From contig CM051455.1 in NCBI GenBank assembly GCA_028274465.1, forward strand, positions 135,628,096 to 135,692,095: 64,000 nucleotides of DNA, read 5' to 3'. The position numbers were made by a program, and so were the translations under genes. How positions within the stretch are numbered: position 1 is the first letter of the stretch; every line of letters starts with the position of its first letter. The notes beneath the pieces were generated by a model, which worked only from the letters and a program-made list of their open reading frames with translations, ran no database searches and was not told the origin of the DNA. Source of the stretch: Plantago ovata. Lineage: Eukaryota; Streptophyta; Magnoliopsida; Lamiales; Plantaginaceae. Positions 34,912-46,600 of the stretch are shown piece by piece.

Positions 34912-35158
34912 CTCTCTCCGTCCCAGACCAGTTGCACCATTTGATTTTGGACAAAAAAATAAGGAGAAGAGTTAACTATTGATTTATATTGATAGTGAGT
35001 GTTGCTTTTACTTTATGGGGGATTTGTGGCCACAAAAATGTGTTGATGGAATATAAAATTATTATAACCATGTCCAAATATGGCAAAGAAATGAAATGGT
35101 GCAACTCTAACGGGACGCCCAAAATGGCAATGGTGCAACTGTTTTGGGACGGAGGGAG
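34912..35158. mobile_element. Stowaway MITE
   Basis: The left end CTCTCTCCGTCCCAGACCAG mirrors the right end CTGTTTTGGGACGGAGGGAG. GTTGCACCATTT on the left matches AAATGGTGCAAC on the right. The right flank is TA (35159-35160); the left flank is CA, a change from TA. 247 bp, non-coding. Confidence 0.85.
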
Positions 35159-35160
35159 TA

Positions 35161-36790
35161 TATGAATAGTGTATAATGTTGTACCATTATCATAAAAGAG
35201 TATGTTCTGGTGCTATATTTATAATTTATTGTCGAAGATTAAGATTGAGGGGTTAACCATGGCGTCTTAGGTGATCATTAAGTGCCGGTCTGAAATTGCG
35301 TCACATTTAGTCAAATGAGCTCATGGGCCTTTAATTAATGGACTTGACTCACTTGGTTGTTGGTCCAGCTCGGTTCCTGGGCCTATTGGGCATGTCCATC
35401 TAACTTTGTGGCCCACAAGGTTTTCTCCAATCTGACTTGTGTCGACCTTGTACTGACATGGTGTCTCGGACAACACATGCTCGATTAATGTGGGTCGAAC
35501 ACATATGACATAGGCCTTGTTATGGTATGTTGTAGAAGAGCACTGTTATCATAGGCATATTGTTAGTGTTACACCGGTGCCAAGCCTAGTGGATCGGACC
35601 ATGCCTTACACTTCGTTCCTTGTTTGTGTTCCAAAACTTAGTAATGTTGAGGGTGCCAACCAAAAAATAGTTTGGAGGAAAGGTATGACTCTCTTCTCTT
35701 AAGTAGTTTTTAGGGTGTTGGATATATGTTAACATGATTACACACATTTCTTCCACAAAACTCTAAGAATATTCTTATAAAATTTGGAATTGACTAATTG
35801 GAGTAGTGGTACGTGCATACTTCCATGTGTGCTGGTGCTTCATGGAAGTCTAGAGCCCGTATACAATTGACATCTCGGGGGGTGTTTGCAGGATATTTAG
35901 AAATCACACTTCGGAAATTGACTTCAAGCCTACACTTACGCTTAGCATTGTGATGCCCGACGCCCTAAGCGGATAAGAGTGTGAGTATACAAAGATATAT
36001 CAAAGCTATAAGAGGGGTTGACCGAATGTTCCATATTTTATATTGTATGAGTGTGGATGTGACCATGTAACTAATCTGTCACACGCTCTCACAACATATA
36101 AAACATGTTGGATGATTTTAAAATCATATTAATGGGGGCTCAATCTAAAGCGCACAATGTCATAACAACACACATATGTTAGACGACCAAAATTCATAAC
36201 CCAACTATGTCAATTAGTGGTCAATATGTTCACAACATCACTTTAGATCCTTCTCAAGCTCCTGATTTCATAATCATCATCATTGTCCAAACCACTCATA
36301 ATTTTTTTAAGAGTTTATAGGGATTGAAAATCAATACTCATATCAACAAGTCTGTCCCCCCCCCCCCCCCAATAATTCAAGAGTTAAATGTGATTTCTAT
36401 GGACAAACTTGAGGATATGTTACCACTTGAAATTTTCACGGTGCATGTACATTAACGTACGAATGAAGATAGATAAAGTTTTTGAAAAAATTGATGTCAA
36501 CATGTGACTCAGAGCAATTCATAACTAACAACATTCACGAATATTGATTGGATCACTTGGAGATGATATTTAGATGTTAGGTGTATAATCATTCTAATCC
36601 ATGATGGTGTATTAAATCCACTTACGTAACATTAAGAGTAAAAAACAAATTGAGCAATTTAAGATCAAAACCACTTATAAAAATTGAGGTATTGCACTAT
36701 CGATAAGGGTCTACTACAACTCGAGTAATCGAGTTGTAAATTATTTCGATATTTATTATAGGATGCTATTAAAAATTGATTAAAAAAATG
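35161..36790. other. Intergenic DNA, no gene seen
   Basis: Mixed sequence without recognisable exons. There is a pure C run of about 14 bases at 36357-36370. A plus-strand frame at 35517-35702 has no family resemblance. Confidence 0.45.
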
Positions 36791-36805
36791 AATAAAGGTT
36801 TGACC

Positions 36806-36817
36806 ATATATATAAAA
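36806..36817 (+). promoter_or_regulatory. TATA-like element of the HIR gene
   Basis: ATATATATAAAA lies about 165-175 bases upstream of the start codon. A CT-rich leader-like stretch (CTTCTTCTTCTCC) lies between it and the ATG. Confidence 0.4.
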
Positions 36818-36981
36818 AAATAGTCTCCTGCTAATATCGTCGTGGCTTCAATATTTCCCACGTATAAATTATCGATCAAAACCCTGGTCTTCTTCTTCTC
36901 CGCGCGCGTGTAACAACAAACAATCATCAGATATTTTGATCCTCCCCTGTATCGATCTGCTGCTGATTGAGTGATTGAGCT

Positions 36982-39900
36982 ATGGGGAATTGCGTGTTTT
37001 GCGGATGCATAGACCAAGCTAGCATAGGAATCGTGCAAAAGTGGGGGCGCTACGACCGACTTGCTCACCCTGGTTTCCAGTACTTCAACCCATTCGCCGG
37101 CGAGTGCCTCGCTGGTGTCCTCTCCACTAGGATCCAATCTCTCGATGTCAAAGTCGAGACCAAAACTAAGGTTCAATTTCTGCCTCTGTGTTATAATTAA
37201 CTCGTTTGTCGATCGAATGTTTGTTATTCATGATTAGGCTGGGTGATTGTATTACTCGATTGTTTAGACTTTTCCTGTGGATTTTGATCGTTTAGTTGAA
37301 GGTAGTATGTTCTATGGATTATTCGAATTCGAATTCTACCGATGCATGATTAGGTTTTCGATTTTGAGCTGGTGTTTATGCATTCGGAGTGTATTGGATT
37401 AAGTTTTAGAGTTTGAGCTAGTGTTTATGCATTGCATTCGGTGTGTATTGGATGTCATTAGGTCTGTCTGGACTAGTTGGAAGTTCATATTGACTATATT
37501 ATTCACTGACTAGTAGTTTGTGTTATTGTGATGCTAGTGGATTTTGAACTTGAGTTGGACTGTGTTAGTCTAGATATAGGTGGATGTTGTGTGTTATTCA
37601 CTGGTTGATCTGTACTAGTTGTGCATGATTCCGTATTGTTATTGTTATTCAATTTTGTAATTGTTATTCGATTTTGTTTGTGTATTTGTATCTTATTTGG
37701 TTTCACTAGGCATGATTAGTTGAAGATAGTTGTATGTTCTATGTATTATACGAATACTGATGTAGGATTAGGTTTTCGATTTTGAGCTGGTGTTTATGCT
37801 TTGGAAGTGTATTGGATTTCATTAGGTCCGGGGTCTGACTAGTTGGAAGTTCAAATTGACTATATTATTCACTGGTTAGTAGTTTGTGTGATTGTGTTGC
37901 TAGTGGATTTTGAACTTCCGGATTTGGACCATGTTAGGCTAGATATAGGTGGTGCCCTGTGTTATTCACTCGTTCATTGGATTCTAGTTGTGTGTAATTC
38001 CATTGTGTGGTGCGTAGTTGTTCTAGTTTAAGTTTTTGTTTGTGGATTAGGTGTAGTTTTCGTTTAGATGGACTGGTTTTCGTTGATTTCGTCTGTTATC
38101 CTTTTTGCTGGTTTAAGGGAGTTTTATAGGAAAAATAAGTTGATCACAGTGAGTGTCAAAAGCTATGTATTATTGAGATTATAGGATGGCTTTTTGAGGT
38201 AACTGCACTGTAAGTTGGTCATTGTTCTTGTTATACCTCTGTTTATAGGCAGTTTGGTAATGTTTATTGCTGCATCAAGACTTTACTGTTTATATCCTTC
38301 ATCACCCGTCACTGTTAGCTTCTTTTCCTATCGTGAATGATTAGTACTTCTTGGTAGCGGTTGGTTTAGCATAATAGAAGTGTGCACAATCAAAATATGG
38401 AAGAATAAATTAGATGCGGAAAGTTTATGAATGTTATCAAGCACACTATCATATCAAATGCTCTAGCGTTTTTGCCAAAAAGATGCTGATATGCAGAGCC
38501 AGAGGTTCAGATTCTGGGCTTTTGCCAAAAACATGTTGATATGCAGAGGTTCTATGTTGACTAATAGCATCAGGGCACTTATTTCCTTTCTTTGAATAGC
38601 AGTTGCTACACAAAAGTTTGTAGAGGCATCCCAATCTTGATCTTCTTTGAGTGGGTTTCTTGTTGAATCAAAGAATGTGATGAGTGGTATCTGCTCTTGA
38701 GTCAAATTACCTGGTTAAGTTGCGTGAGTTTGTGCATTTGTAGTCTTGTAGATATGCATACAAGTTGTCTTTAGTCTTTTTTATTTCCCCTTCAATTTTA
38801 TTTTATTTTTATTTTAACTTCCTTTTGTCATTCATAGGCACATGAAAGAATATTAATCCTTCTTTGTTTCAACAGGACAATGTCTTTGTTCAGTTGCACT
38901 GTTCAATTCAATATAGAGTGATCAAACATAGTGCTGATGATGCTTTTTACGAACTACAAGATCCCAGGGAGCAGATTCAGGCTTATGTATTTGATGGTAA
39001 ACAGCATGCCTTTACATACCATTTGTCTAATACTTTTCATATTTCAGTTGGTTTGTCCTGTTTCTTACAGTTCTCTTGTTTCTATAGTTGTCCGAGCTCA
39101 TGTTCCTAGATTGGCTTTGGATGAGCTTTTTGAACAAAAGAATGATGTTGCTCGAGCTGTACTGGAGGAGCTTGAGAAGGTAACTTGATATTAGTTAGTT
39201 ACATGGATGTACATAAATTATTTTATCGAAATTTTGTTTATTAGTTTTATGATTAAGTGCCTCTCTTCGGGAGCATTACCACTGTCATAGTCAAATGCTT
39301 GAATTTAAAGTGCTCGGTGGATTTGTGTTGTTCCTACTTCCTAGCGAATCTGCATTGGTTTGCCCTCCTTGTTTTGCAATATTGCGGATCAAAACCGTAT
39401 TTATGCCTGTGTGAGTAACAATAGAGAGATCCCCTACCTTTAAAATCATGACTTAAACTGCAACCATGGATAGGAAAGTAAATTGTTGAAGAAAGAAGAC
39501 ATTTGTTTCTGCCATAGCAGCTGCTCAAGCTTATAGTTGATAATATATAGTATTTGCTAATGCTTGTTGATTTGTATTTTCTGAATCGTATGGCTTAGTG
39601 TGGTTAACTGGTAAATTACATGGGATAGCTGCCAAGTCCTGTGTGAAAGATATATTGATCAAGCATCAATCAGAGGCTCTCTTTCTTTTAAAAATATTAT
39701 AATTAGTTAAGAGGTTAGAGAACAGGGGCCTAGTCATTTCAAGTGCAGAAACTATCTCCAAGAATGAAACCAAGTAGCTTAACCTTACAAAATTTCACGA
39801 CACAGTAAACTACCATTGGAGGCATGATCAGTAGCCCCAAACCTTATGAGTTTTCAGTCTGCAAATCGGGAAATAGCTATATACAGCAATTTTTCTCTGG

Positions 39901-41127
39901 CTAGACCGCTAGAATGCACTTGCTTGGGTTAATAATCGAGTCATGGAAAGGAGAATCTCTCCATCGCTTTCATCTAATGGGGCAATGATATGTTTATTAT
40001 ATTCAGTATTTTCTCTTGTGATGCTACTTTGCTTTGAAGATCTTATCATATGTTGCATTCGATAAGTTATAAGTTTCTGATTTCATGTGTCAGGTGATGG
40101 GAGCATATGGATACAACATAGAGCACATATTGATGGTTGACATCATTCCTGATCCTGCTGTACGCAGGGCGATGAATGAGATAAATGCAGGTTAGCAACA
40201 TTGCTTATTTTCCAACCCCTTAAGTTTTGGAAACAAAAAACTCAATGTGAGATATGGTGTATGGATACCACTTGTAAACTGTAATTACTTCAAATATGTT
40301 CCATGTTCACATTGAAATAAAGTACTTTTGGTAAGTGAAAATTTATTAACAACAAAGTAAGCATATAAGAAATTCTAGCCAGTAAGATGAAAGCCGAATC
40401 ATTCAATAAACTTACAAAAAGAATACATGAACTTAGGAACTCTGGAGAGTAGCCCAGGAATTAAAGAACCAAGCCAGAAACTTACAAAAATAAATAAAAA
40501 CTGGGAACCAAGAACCAATATTAGAGAAACTAATGAAATGGTTTGGTTGGACCGCTGTGAATCTTGTGACCCGTGAAAATTGTGTTTTGTTTGCAGCCTG
40601 AAATGTAAGTAAAGCCACACCATTCCTTGATTTTGTTTCTCTTCTTTGTCATTGTCTCTCTTTCTATGCTGAGTTTAATTTAAGTTCAGTTTGTTTGCCA
40701 CTCACGTTACGTTCACTAAAATTTGAAGTTCCTCCCCCCTTGATGCTTTTTATGCCATATGACAGCTCAAAGGCTGCAGCTCGCAAGTGTATACAAAGGT
40801 GAGGCGGATAAAATCCTCCTGGTCAAGAAAGCAGAAGCTGAAGCAGAGGCCAAGTATCTTGGTGGTGTTGGGGTTGCAAAGCAGAGACAAGCCATTACTG
40901 ATGGTCTCCGAGAGAATATCTTGAACTTCTCTCACAAAGTCGAGGGGACATCTGCTAAGGAGGTGATGGATCTCATCATGATCACACAGTATTTCGACAC
41001 AATCAAGGATCTTGGCAACAACTCCAAGAACACTACTGTCTTCTTACCCCATGGTCCTGGCCATGTCCGTGATATCGGTGACCAGATACGTAATGGGATG
41101 ATGGAAGCATCTAGTGCTGAGGTCTGA
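36982..41127 (+). CDS. HIR: Hypersensitive-induced reaction protein (SPFH/band 7)
   Basis: Five exons, 36982-37170, 38876-38996, 39088-39179, 40094-40190 and 40766-41127, give 286 residues, the family's usual length. It starts [20 protein letters not shown]: Gly2 is a likely N-myristoylation site, with Cys residues for palmitoylation, so it should sit on the inner plasma membrane. The band-7 core follows ([61 protein letters not shown]), then the coiled-coil [15 protein letters not shown] and the C-terminal [19 protein letters not shown] proteins oligomerise in membrane microdomains and take part in hypersensitive cell death and NLR-linked defence. A likely poly(A) signal AATAAA lies at 41270-41275. 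The last exon and 3' UTR are duplicated at 54251-54918. Confidence 0.96.
37294..38010 (+). repeat. Tandem duplication inside HIR intron 1
   Basis: The block beginning GTTGAAGGTAGTATGTTCTATG (37294 to about 37640) is repeated from about 37720 to 38010. Shared stretches include TTAGGTTTTCGATTTTGAGC, GACTAGTTGGAAGTTCA and GCTAGTGGATTTTGAACTT, with point changes and indels. It is purely intronic. Confidence 0.8.
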
Positions 41128-41394
41128 GTAAGAAGCTGGTTTCTGTGAATATAGTATGACAGTGCGACATAGAGTGCGATACTTGACCTTTTCATCGTAG
41201 GAAGTATAAACTGCATACTACTATATACATTTCTTATGGTTTTGTTTTTTGATTTGTTTCATTTTTCCAAATAAAAGCAGTGAGAACAGCTGTCTGTCCA
41301 TAGTTAGAGACTCTTACTGCAATTGGAATATTTTCTACCCTCCCTTCAGAAGTATTATGATGCTTAAGTATTTTATACGTTTTTCAGTATCCGT

Positions 41395-41595
41395 TCATGT
41401 TCTGGTCAGGTTCGGTTTATTTTCGGCTTTTTGCCCTTCACATGAAAATCTATTTCAGTATGCGTGCTGGTCAGGTTTGGTTTATTTTTGGCTTTTCGCC
41501 ATTCACATTGAAAATCTATTTTTTCAGTATGCGTTCTTATGCCGGTCAGGTTTGGTTTATTTTCGCCCTTCACATTATATCACATTGAAAATCCT
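41395..41595 (+). repeat. Three-copy repeat downstream of HIR
   Basis: A unit of about 65 bases, GGTCAGGTTxGGTTTATTTTxGGCTTTT...CCTTCACATTGAAAATCTATTTCAGTATGCGT, occurs about three times, the last shortened. The duplicated HIR tail near 55005-55055 has only a single copy. Confidence 0.75.
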
Positions 41596-42149
41596 GGGTT
41601 GCCCCTGAATGGGACTCGGATGCATGTGTTGGCATATTATTAAACTTTTTTGGTAGCAAAAGATGGCGTTATACTGCTTGTTTGGCGTTAGATAATATTT
41701 GAGGGATGTACTATGTAGATATTCTAACACCACCAAAACATTGCGAGATCATCTATACCTCATACAACACAATAGATATAAGAGTCAGATATATAATTCA
41801 AGAGCTGAAAGTGCGTAATAAAAAAACCCAGGATCACCGAATACTGCTTATAATCTACTAATAAGGATGGGGACGAGAACGGACATGGAAACGTCAAAAT
41901 TCAAAATAATAGGATATGGGGACGTGCATGATACGTTTAAATTATATATATTTAATATATAAACTAATATTTATTAAATTTATAGACCAAAATTAGGAAA
42001 ATATTAATAACTAACTAACAAGAAAACTGAAATCCAAATTTATAAAATCAAAGTCCAAATGTCTCACAAGTATACTATCCAAGTCCAATTAAACGTGACC
42101 CACAACCCAAGTCCATTAAGTCATTAATTAACCAAACTAATTGTGCTAT

Positions 42150-43530
42150 TTTAGACCTGGCAAAAGTGACCCGGACCCGAAAATCCGACCTGAAATCATC
42201 TGATCCAAATCCGAGTTTAGACCCGAAACATGAAAGCTAAATTATCCGATTGTAACCCGTGACCCGATCAGAATCCGAATTGACCCAAAATCGGTTTGAT
42301 CAGATATTGACCCAAATCCGAATGGACCCGAATTCATCCGATCCGAAACAATCCGAAGTATCATTAGCACGAATTCACCCGACCCCGATTTAATTTTGAC
42401 CCGAATTTATCCAATCTGAAAATAACCCGAATTAAATTATATCTGATTTGATTGGATCCGATATAAACCTGACATGAATTCATCTGATCCAAAATAAGCC
42501 GTATTGAAATTAATCCGATCTGAATTATAGCTAACTCGGATTCACCCTATCCGAATCCAACCTGAATTATATTTAACCTAAATTCAACTCAAATCTGAAC
42601 CTAGGAAAGTGAATATTAAAAACCGAGAAGATGTTTTATTTCATATAAATCTAGAACATTTCGGTAGTAATGGAGGCAAAAGTGGAAAACGTAAAATCCT
42701 AAGTACAAAAAAAGAGAGAGAGAAATAAGTTAAAAAAAGAAAAAAAGAAAAACCTATACTGAAATAGAAGGGAAACTCATTCGTGGAAATGGGAGGGAAA
42801 CTCTAAAGTAAAAGAAAGAGAACTATATGGGATAAAAAAATTAACGAAAAATCATATGTAAAAATGCTAAGAACCGTCTAGTAATTACTTAATTATGGCT
42901 CTAGTTTAATTTGCCTAGGCACTTTATTGAGTTTCATAGTCGTTTTTTGCTTATTAGCCCTTAATTTATTTTGCTAGGCACTTTATTATTAGTTTCATTC
43001 TCGGTCTTTGCTCTATTAGCACCTTAATTTAATTTGCCTAGGCACTTAATTAGATAAAGTGACTTAATTGCCTAAGTGTTAGATAGCGCCTACATGTAAA
43101 TTTAATTTAAGACTATAAAATAATTTGTACTAAGGTTAATTAAGTATCTTGACAAAATTTATGTTGAAACTTTTAAGATCCAAATCAGCCCGATTGGCCT
43201 AAAATGGCAATAATTATTATCATCTGAATTGACCCACATCTTAAGTGGTCCAAATTCGAAATTACCCGGTTTATTATAATCCGAATAAGACTCAAACCCG
43301 GCTGTATCTGAATCTGAATATGATCCGATCCGAGCGGGTCCAATCCGAATCTAACCCGACCCGAAATGGCATGAAATTTTATTATCCGAACACGATCCGA
43401 ATCCGGCCAAGACCCGAAGCCGAATGTCATTCGGACCCGAGAAAATCCGACCCAATCCGAACCCAACCCGAAAAGAATCAGAGACTCGAAATATCCGACC
43501 CGAATGACCGGTTTGCCTAACCCATTCAAT
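42150..43530 (+). repeat. Two blocks of degenerate ATCCGAATTGACCCGA repeat
   Basis: At 42155-42600 and 43165-43520 short units built from ATCCGAA, GACCCGA and CCCGAATT recur with many changes. Between them, 42890-43060 has about three copies of a unit with GCCTAGGCACTTTATT. The outer edges, CTGGCAAAAGTGACCCG and the inverted GGCAAACCGGTCATTCGGG, could be ends of one larger element, but no target duplication was found. Confidence 0.55.
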
Positions 43531-43691
43531 GCAATCGTTGACGAAATAATTGGAAGAATCAACAATCCAAAATTTTAATCGGTCATTGTCCAAAATCTAA
43601 ACCAAAACTCGTACTCGTACAGCAACTCTGTGCAAGTAAATGGTGATACAGTCACACACAGCAATCAATCAAATCGAATAACAGAAAAACA

Positions 43692-46600
43692 ATGTCACAG
43701 AAGCTGCCATCGGAGAACGGAATGGAAGGAGACGACGAAAGAGAAGAAGAATCATCGGAAGAGAATTCGGAAGTGGAAGAGGAGGATGAGGATGAGCCAC
43801 GCCTCAAGTATCAACGGATGGGCGGCAGTGTCCCTACTCTCCTCCAAAACGACTCCGCTTCCTGTATCGCCATCTCTGAACGCATGATCGCCCTAGGCAC
43901 TCACTCCGGCTCCCTTCACATTCTCGATTTTTTAGGAAATCAGGTCTGGTTACTTACTTTTTCGAAGCTCGATGAGGATTTATTGGTAATTTAGATAATT
44001 GATCATCGCATTATTATTATTATTATTATTATTATGTGAAAATTTGGAATTGGAAGCATTTATTTATTTATTTATGTGCTTTTTTAATGTTACTGTTACT
44101 GTTACATTTGTTCACACTCTATATGCTTTGGTATCCGATGGACACTTTGTGCGGGTGCTTTCTGTTCAAATTTATTCTCTCAACCCACAAGTGGAACCTA
44201 ACTACGTACATTAGTTTTTTATTGATTCATGACATCTAAGAGTTATTCTGAGCAAAATAGGTTCATAATTGATTCATAAGGCCCCCTTTGGATATTTTGA
44301 TTGAAATACCCATCAATGGAATTTTCCAAAGAAATAATATTCTTAGATATTTCAATGATCCTCAATACAGGAGCAATAGCTCCAGTATTACTATTAGTAA
44401 CTACAGAATTCTAGAAATGCATTTAATCGTAAAAAAAGGAGGATTTCATTGAGTATCGAGGAGGCGAGCAATCTAAGCCAAAATACTAGTAAATGAAATT
44501 ATTAGATCAATTTTTTTATTCCTGAGGAAGTGCATATCTTACCTGGATCTGAGTGTTATCAGCATAAGTCCTGTCTCATACCGTGCTTGGGGTCTGTAAA
44601 ATTTGTGTTAACGTTGTGTTTATTTTACCGATAGATGTAGTTCCTGGGAGCAGGATGATCATGGGGAAAACACTGCTTCAAAATTTGGGTCTTTTCTGGA
44701 TTAATGCTCTATATATATCTTACCAAACCCGGAGTTAGCTGGATCCTTGTGCATTCTCGATAAAACTATAATTCTTTACACGATTTAGTATTTTTATATT
44801 GCTGAGTGATATCATTCTAGATTTTAATTACAACATTAAACAATCTTTGTTTTAGTTGGTCATTGGAAATTTGGAGTTGTGGTACATGTTGCCCTCGAAG
44901 CTCAAAATTTGTGACCTAATTTAACTGTGAAGCTTTACTTGCTGCAGTTTACACGTCTCTTTTTCAATCATATGTTGTCAATCTTTTCTCATTTAGCTGC
45001 AGTACTTTTTTCTCATTTTCATTATTTGGTGGATTGTTAGCTTTGGTCTTTTCATTGCCATATCTGGCTATGTTTCCCAAAAAAAGTTAGCCACCTCACT
45101 AATACTAGTCAAGTAGTCATTCTTGCATGCGTTGTCTAAAAGAAAAGAACTCTCAGTCAGTCTTTTTTTTTTGTATGATGTGACTTTTATTGCTCCGAAA
45201 GCTATTGGGTGAATGTGACATTACAGTAGCATACTAGCAGTATATTAAGAAAGTTGATACAGAGTTTATAATATCTTTACCATCATGATCACCAAAATGT
45301 ACATTGTATTGCTATTACTATGTTTTAAAGATATATGTTTTACCTCATTGAAAACACTTGATGTTGTATGTTGACATCGAGACCTGCTAAATTCAGATGA
45401 ATAACTAATACCTTCCTCTCCAGATTAAGGAATACATTCCTCATACTGCTGCGGTCAATGAACTCTCCTTTGACAGTGAAGGTGAATACATTGGGAGCTG
45501 CTCTGATGATGGTTCTGTTGTGATAAATAGCCTTTTTAATGAGGATACAGTGAAATTTGAGTACCATCGACCCATGAAGGCCATTGCTTTGGACCCAGAT
45601 TATGCGCGAAAATCATCGAAAAGATTTGTTGCTGGAGGTTTAGCAGGCCATTTGTATTATAATATGAAGAAGTGGCTAGGCTTTCGAGACCAGGTTTACT
45701 TAGGTTTCTGACTTGCTTTGCTTGCATGTATGAACATAAATGATAACTTAAACTATAAGTTCTCACTGAAGTAATCATCCTCCGCCACAGGTTTTGCACT
45801 CTGGTGAAGGCCCAATTCATGCAGTGAAGTGGAGAACTTGTCTCATTGCTTGGGCTAATGATGCTGGCGCAAAAGTTTATGATACTGCTAATGATAGACG
45901 AGTGACATTTATTGAAAGACCTCGAGGAAGCCCACGTCCTGAGATTCTTCTCCCTCATCTAGTTTGGCAGGTAAGTTGATGATTATTTTTTATCACCTAG
46001 TTGTACATAAAGCCTGTTTGTAATGGTTCTAGTCTCAAAGAACATAACTACCCTCAGTATACTATATAAAACAAATAAATAGCAGCAGTGTACTGTAGAT
46101 AACATTGCCTTTTCTTTTGTCTTGGATGTCCAGAGTGATACATTGCTTGTTATTGGATGGGGAACATCTGTTAAAATAGCTTCAATAAGAGTCAACCAGA
46201 ATAACAGCACTGCTAATGGGACTTTTAAGCAGAGTCCAATGTCTAGCATAAACCAGGTGGATATTGTGGCATCTTTCCAAACCAGCTACTTCATTTCAGG
46301 AATAGCTCCCTTTGGAGATTCCTTGGTCATTTTAGCATATATCCGTAGGGAAGAAGATGGTGAGAAGGACTTCAGTAGCACTGTTCCTTCCGTCCAGGTA
46401 CCTCTGAAAGTATTCTACACTCTTGTCAAACTTTTTCTGTTGATAATATTTTCTGCAAGTAGGCTCATATATGTTTGAATATTTGCTGGAGGATGTCTCT
46501 CGGATATACTTCACTATGCAAGGGGGCGGGGGAAGGATTTTAATTTAGGTGGACCATGGAGGCATGGCTTATATAATTTCCCTCACGCATGCACTTATCT

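Noticed and set aside
43245..43565. Frames on both strands rich in Arg, Pro and Gly
   Set aside because: They are products of the degenerate CCGA repeat array rather than a gene.
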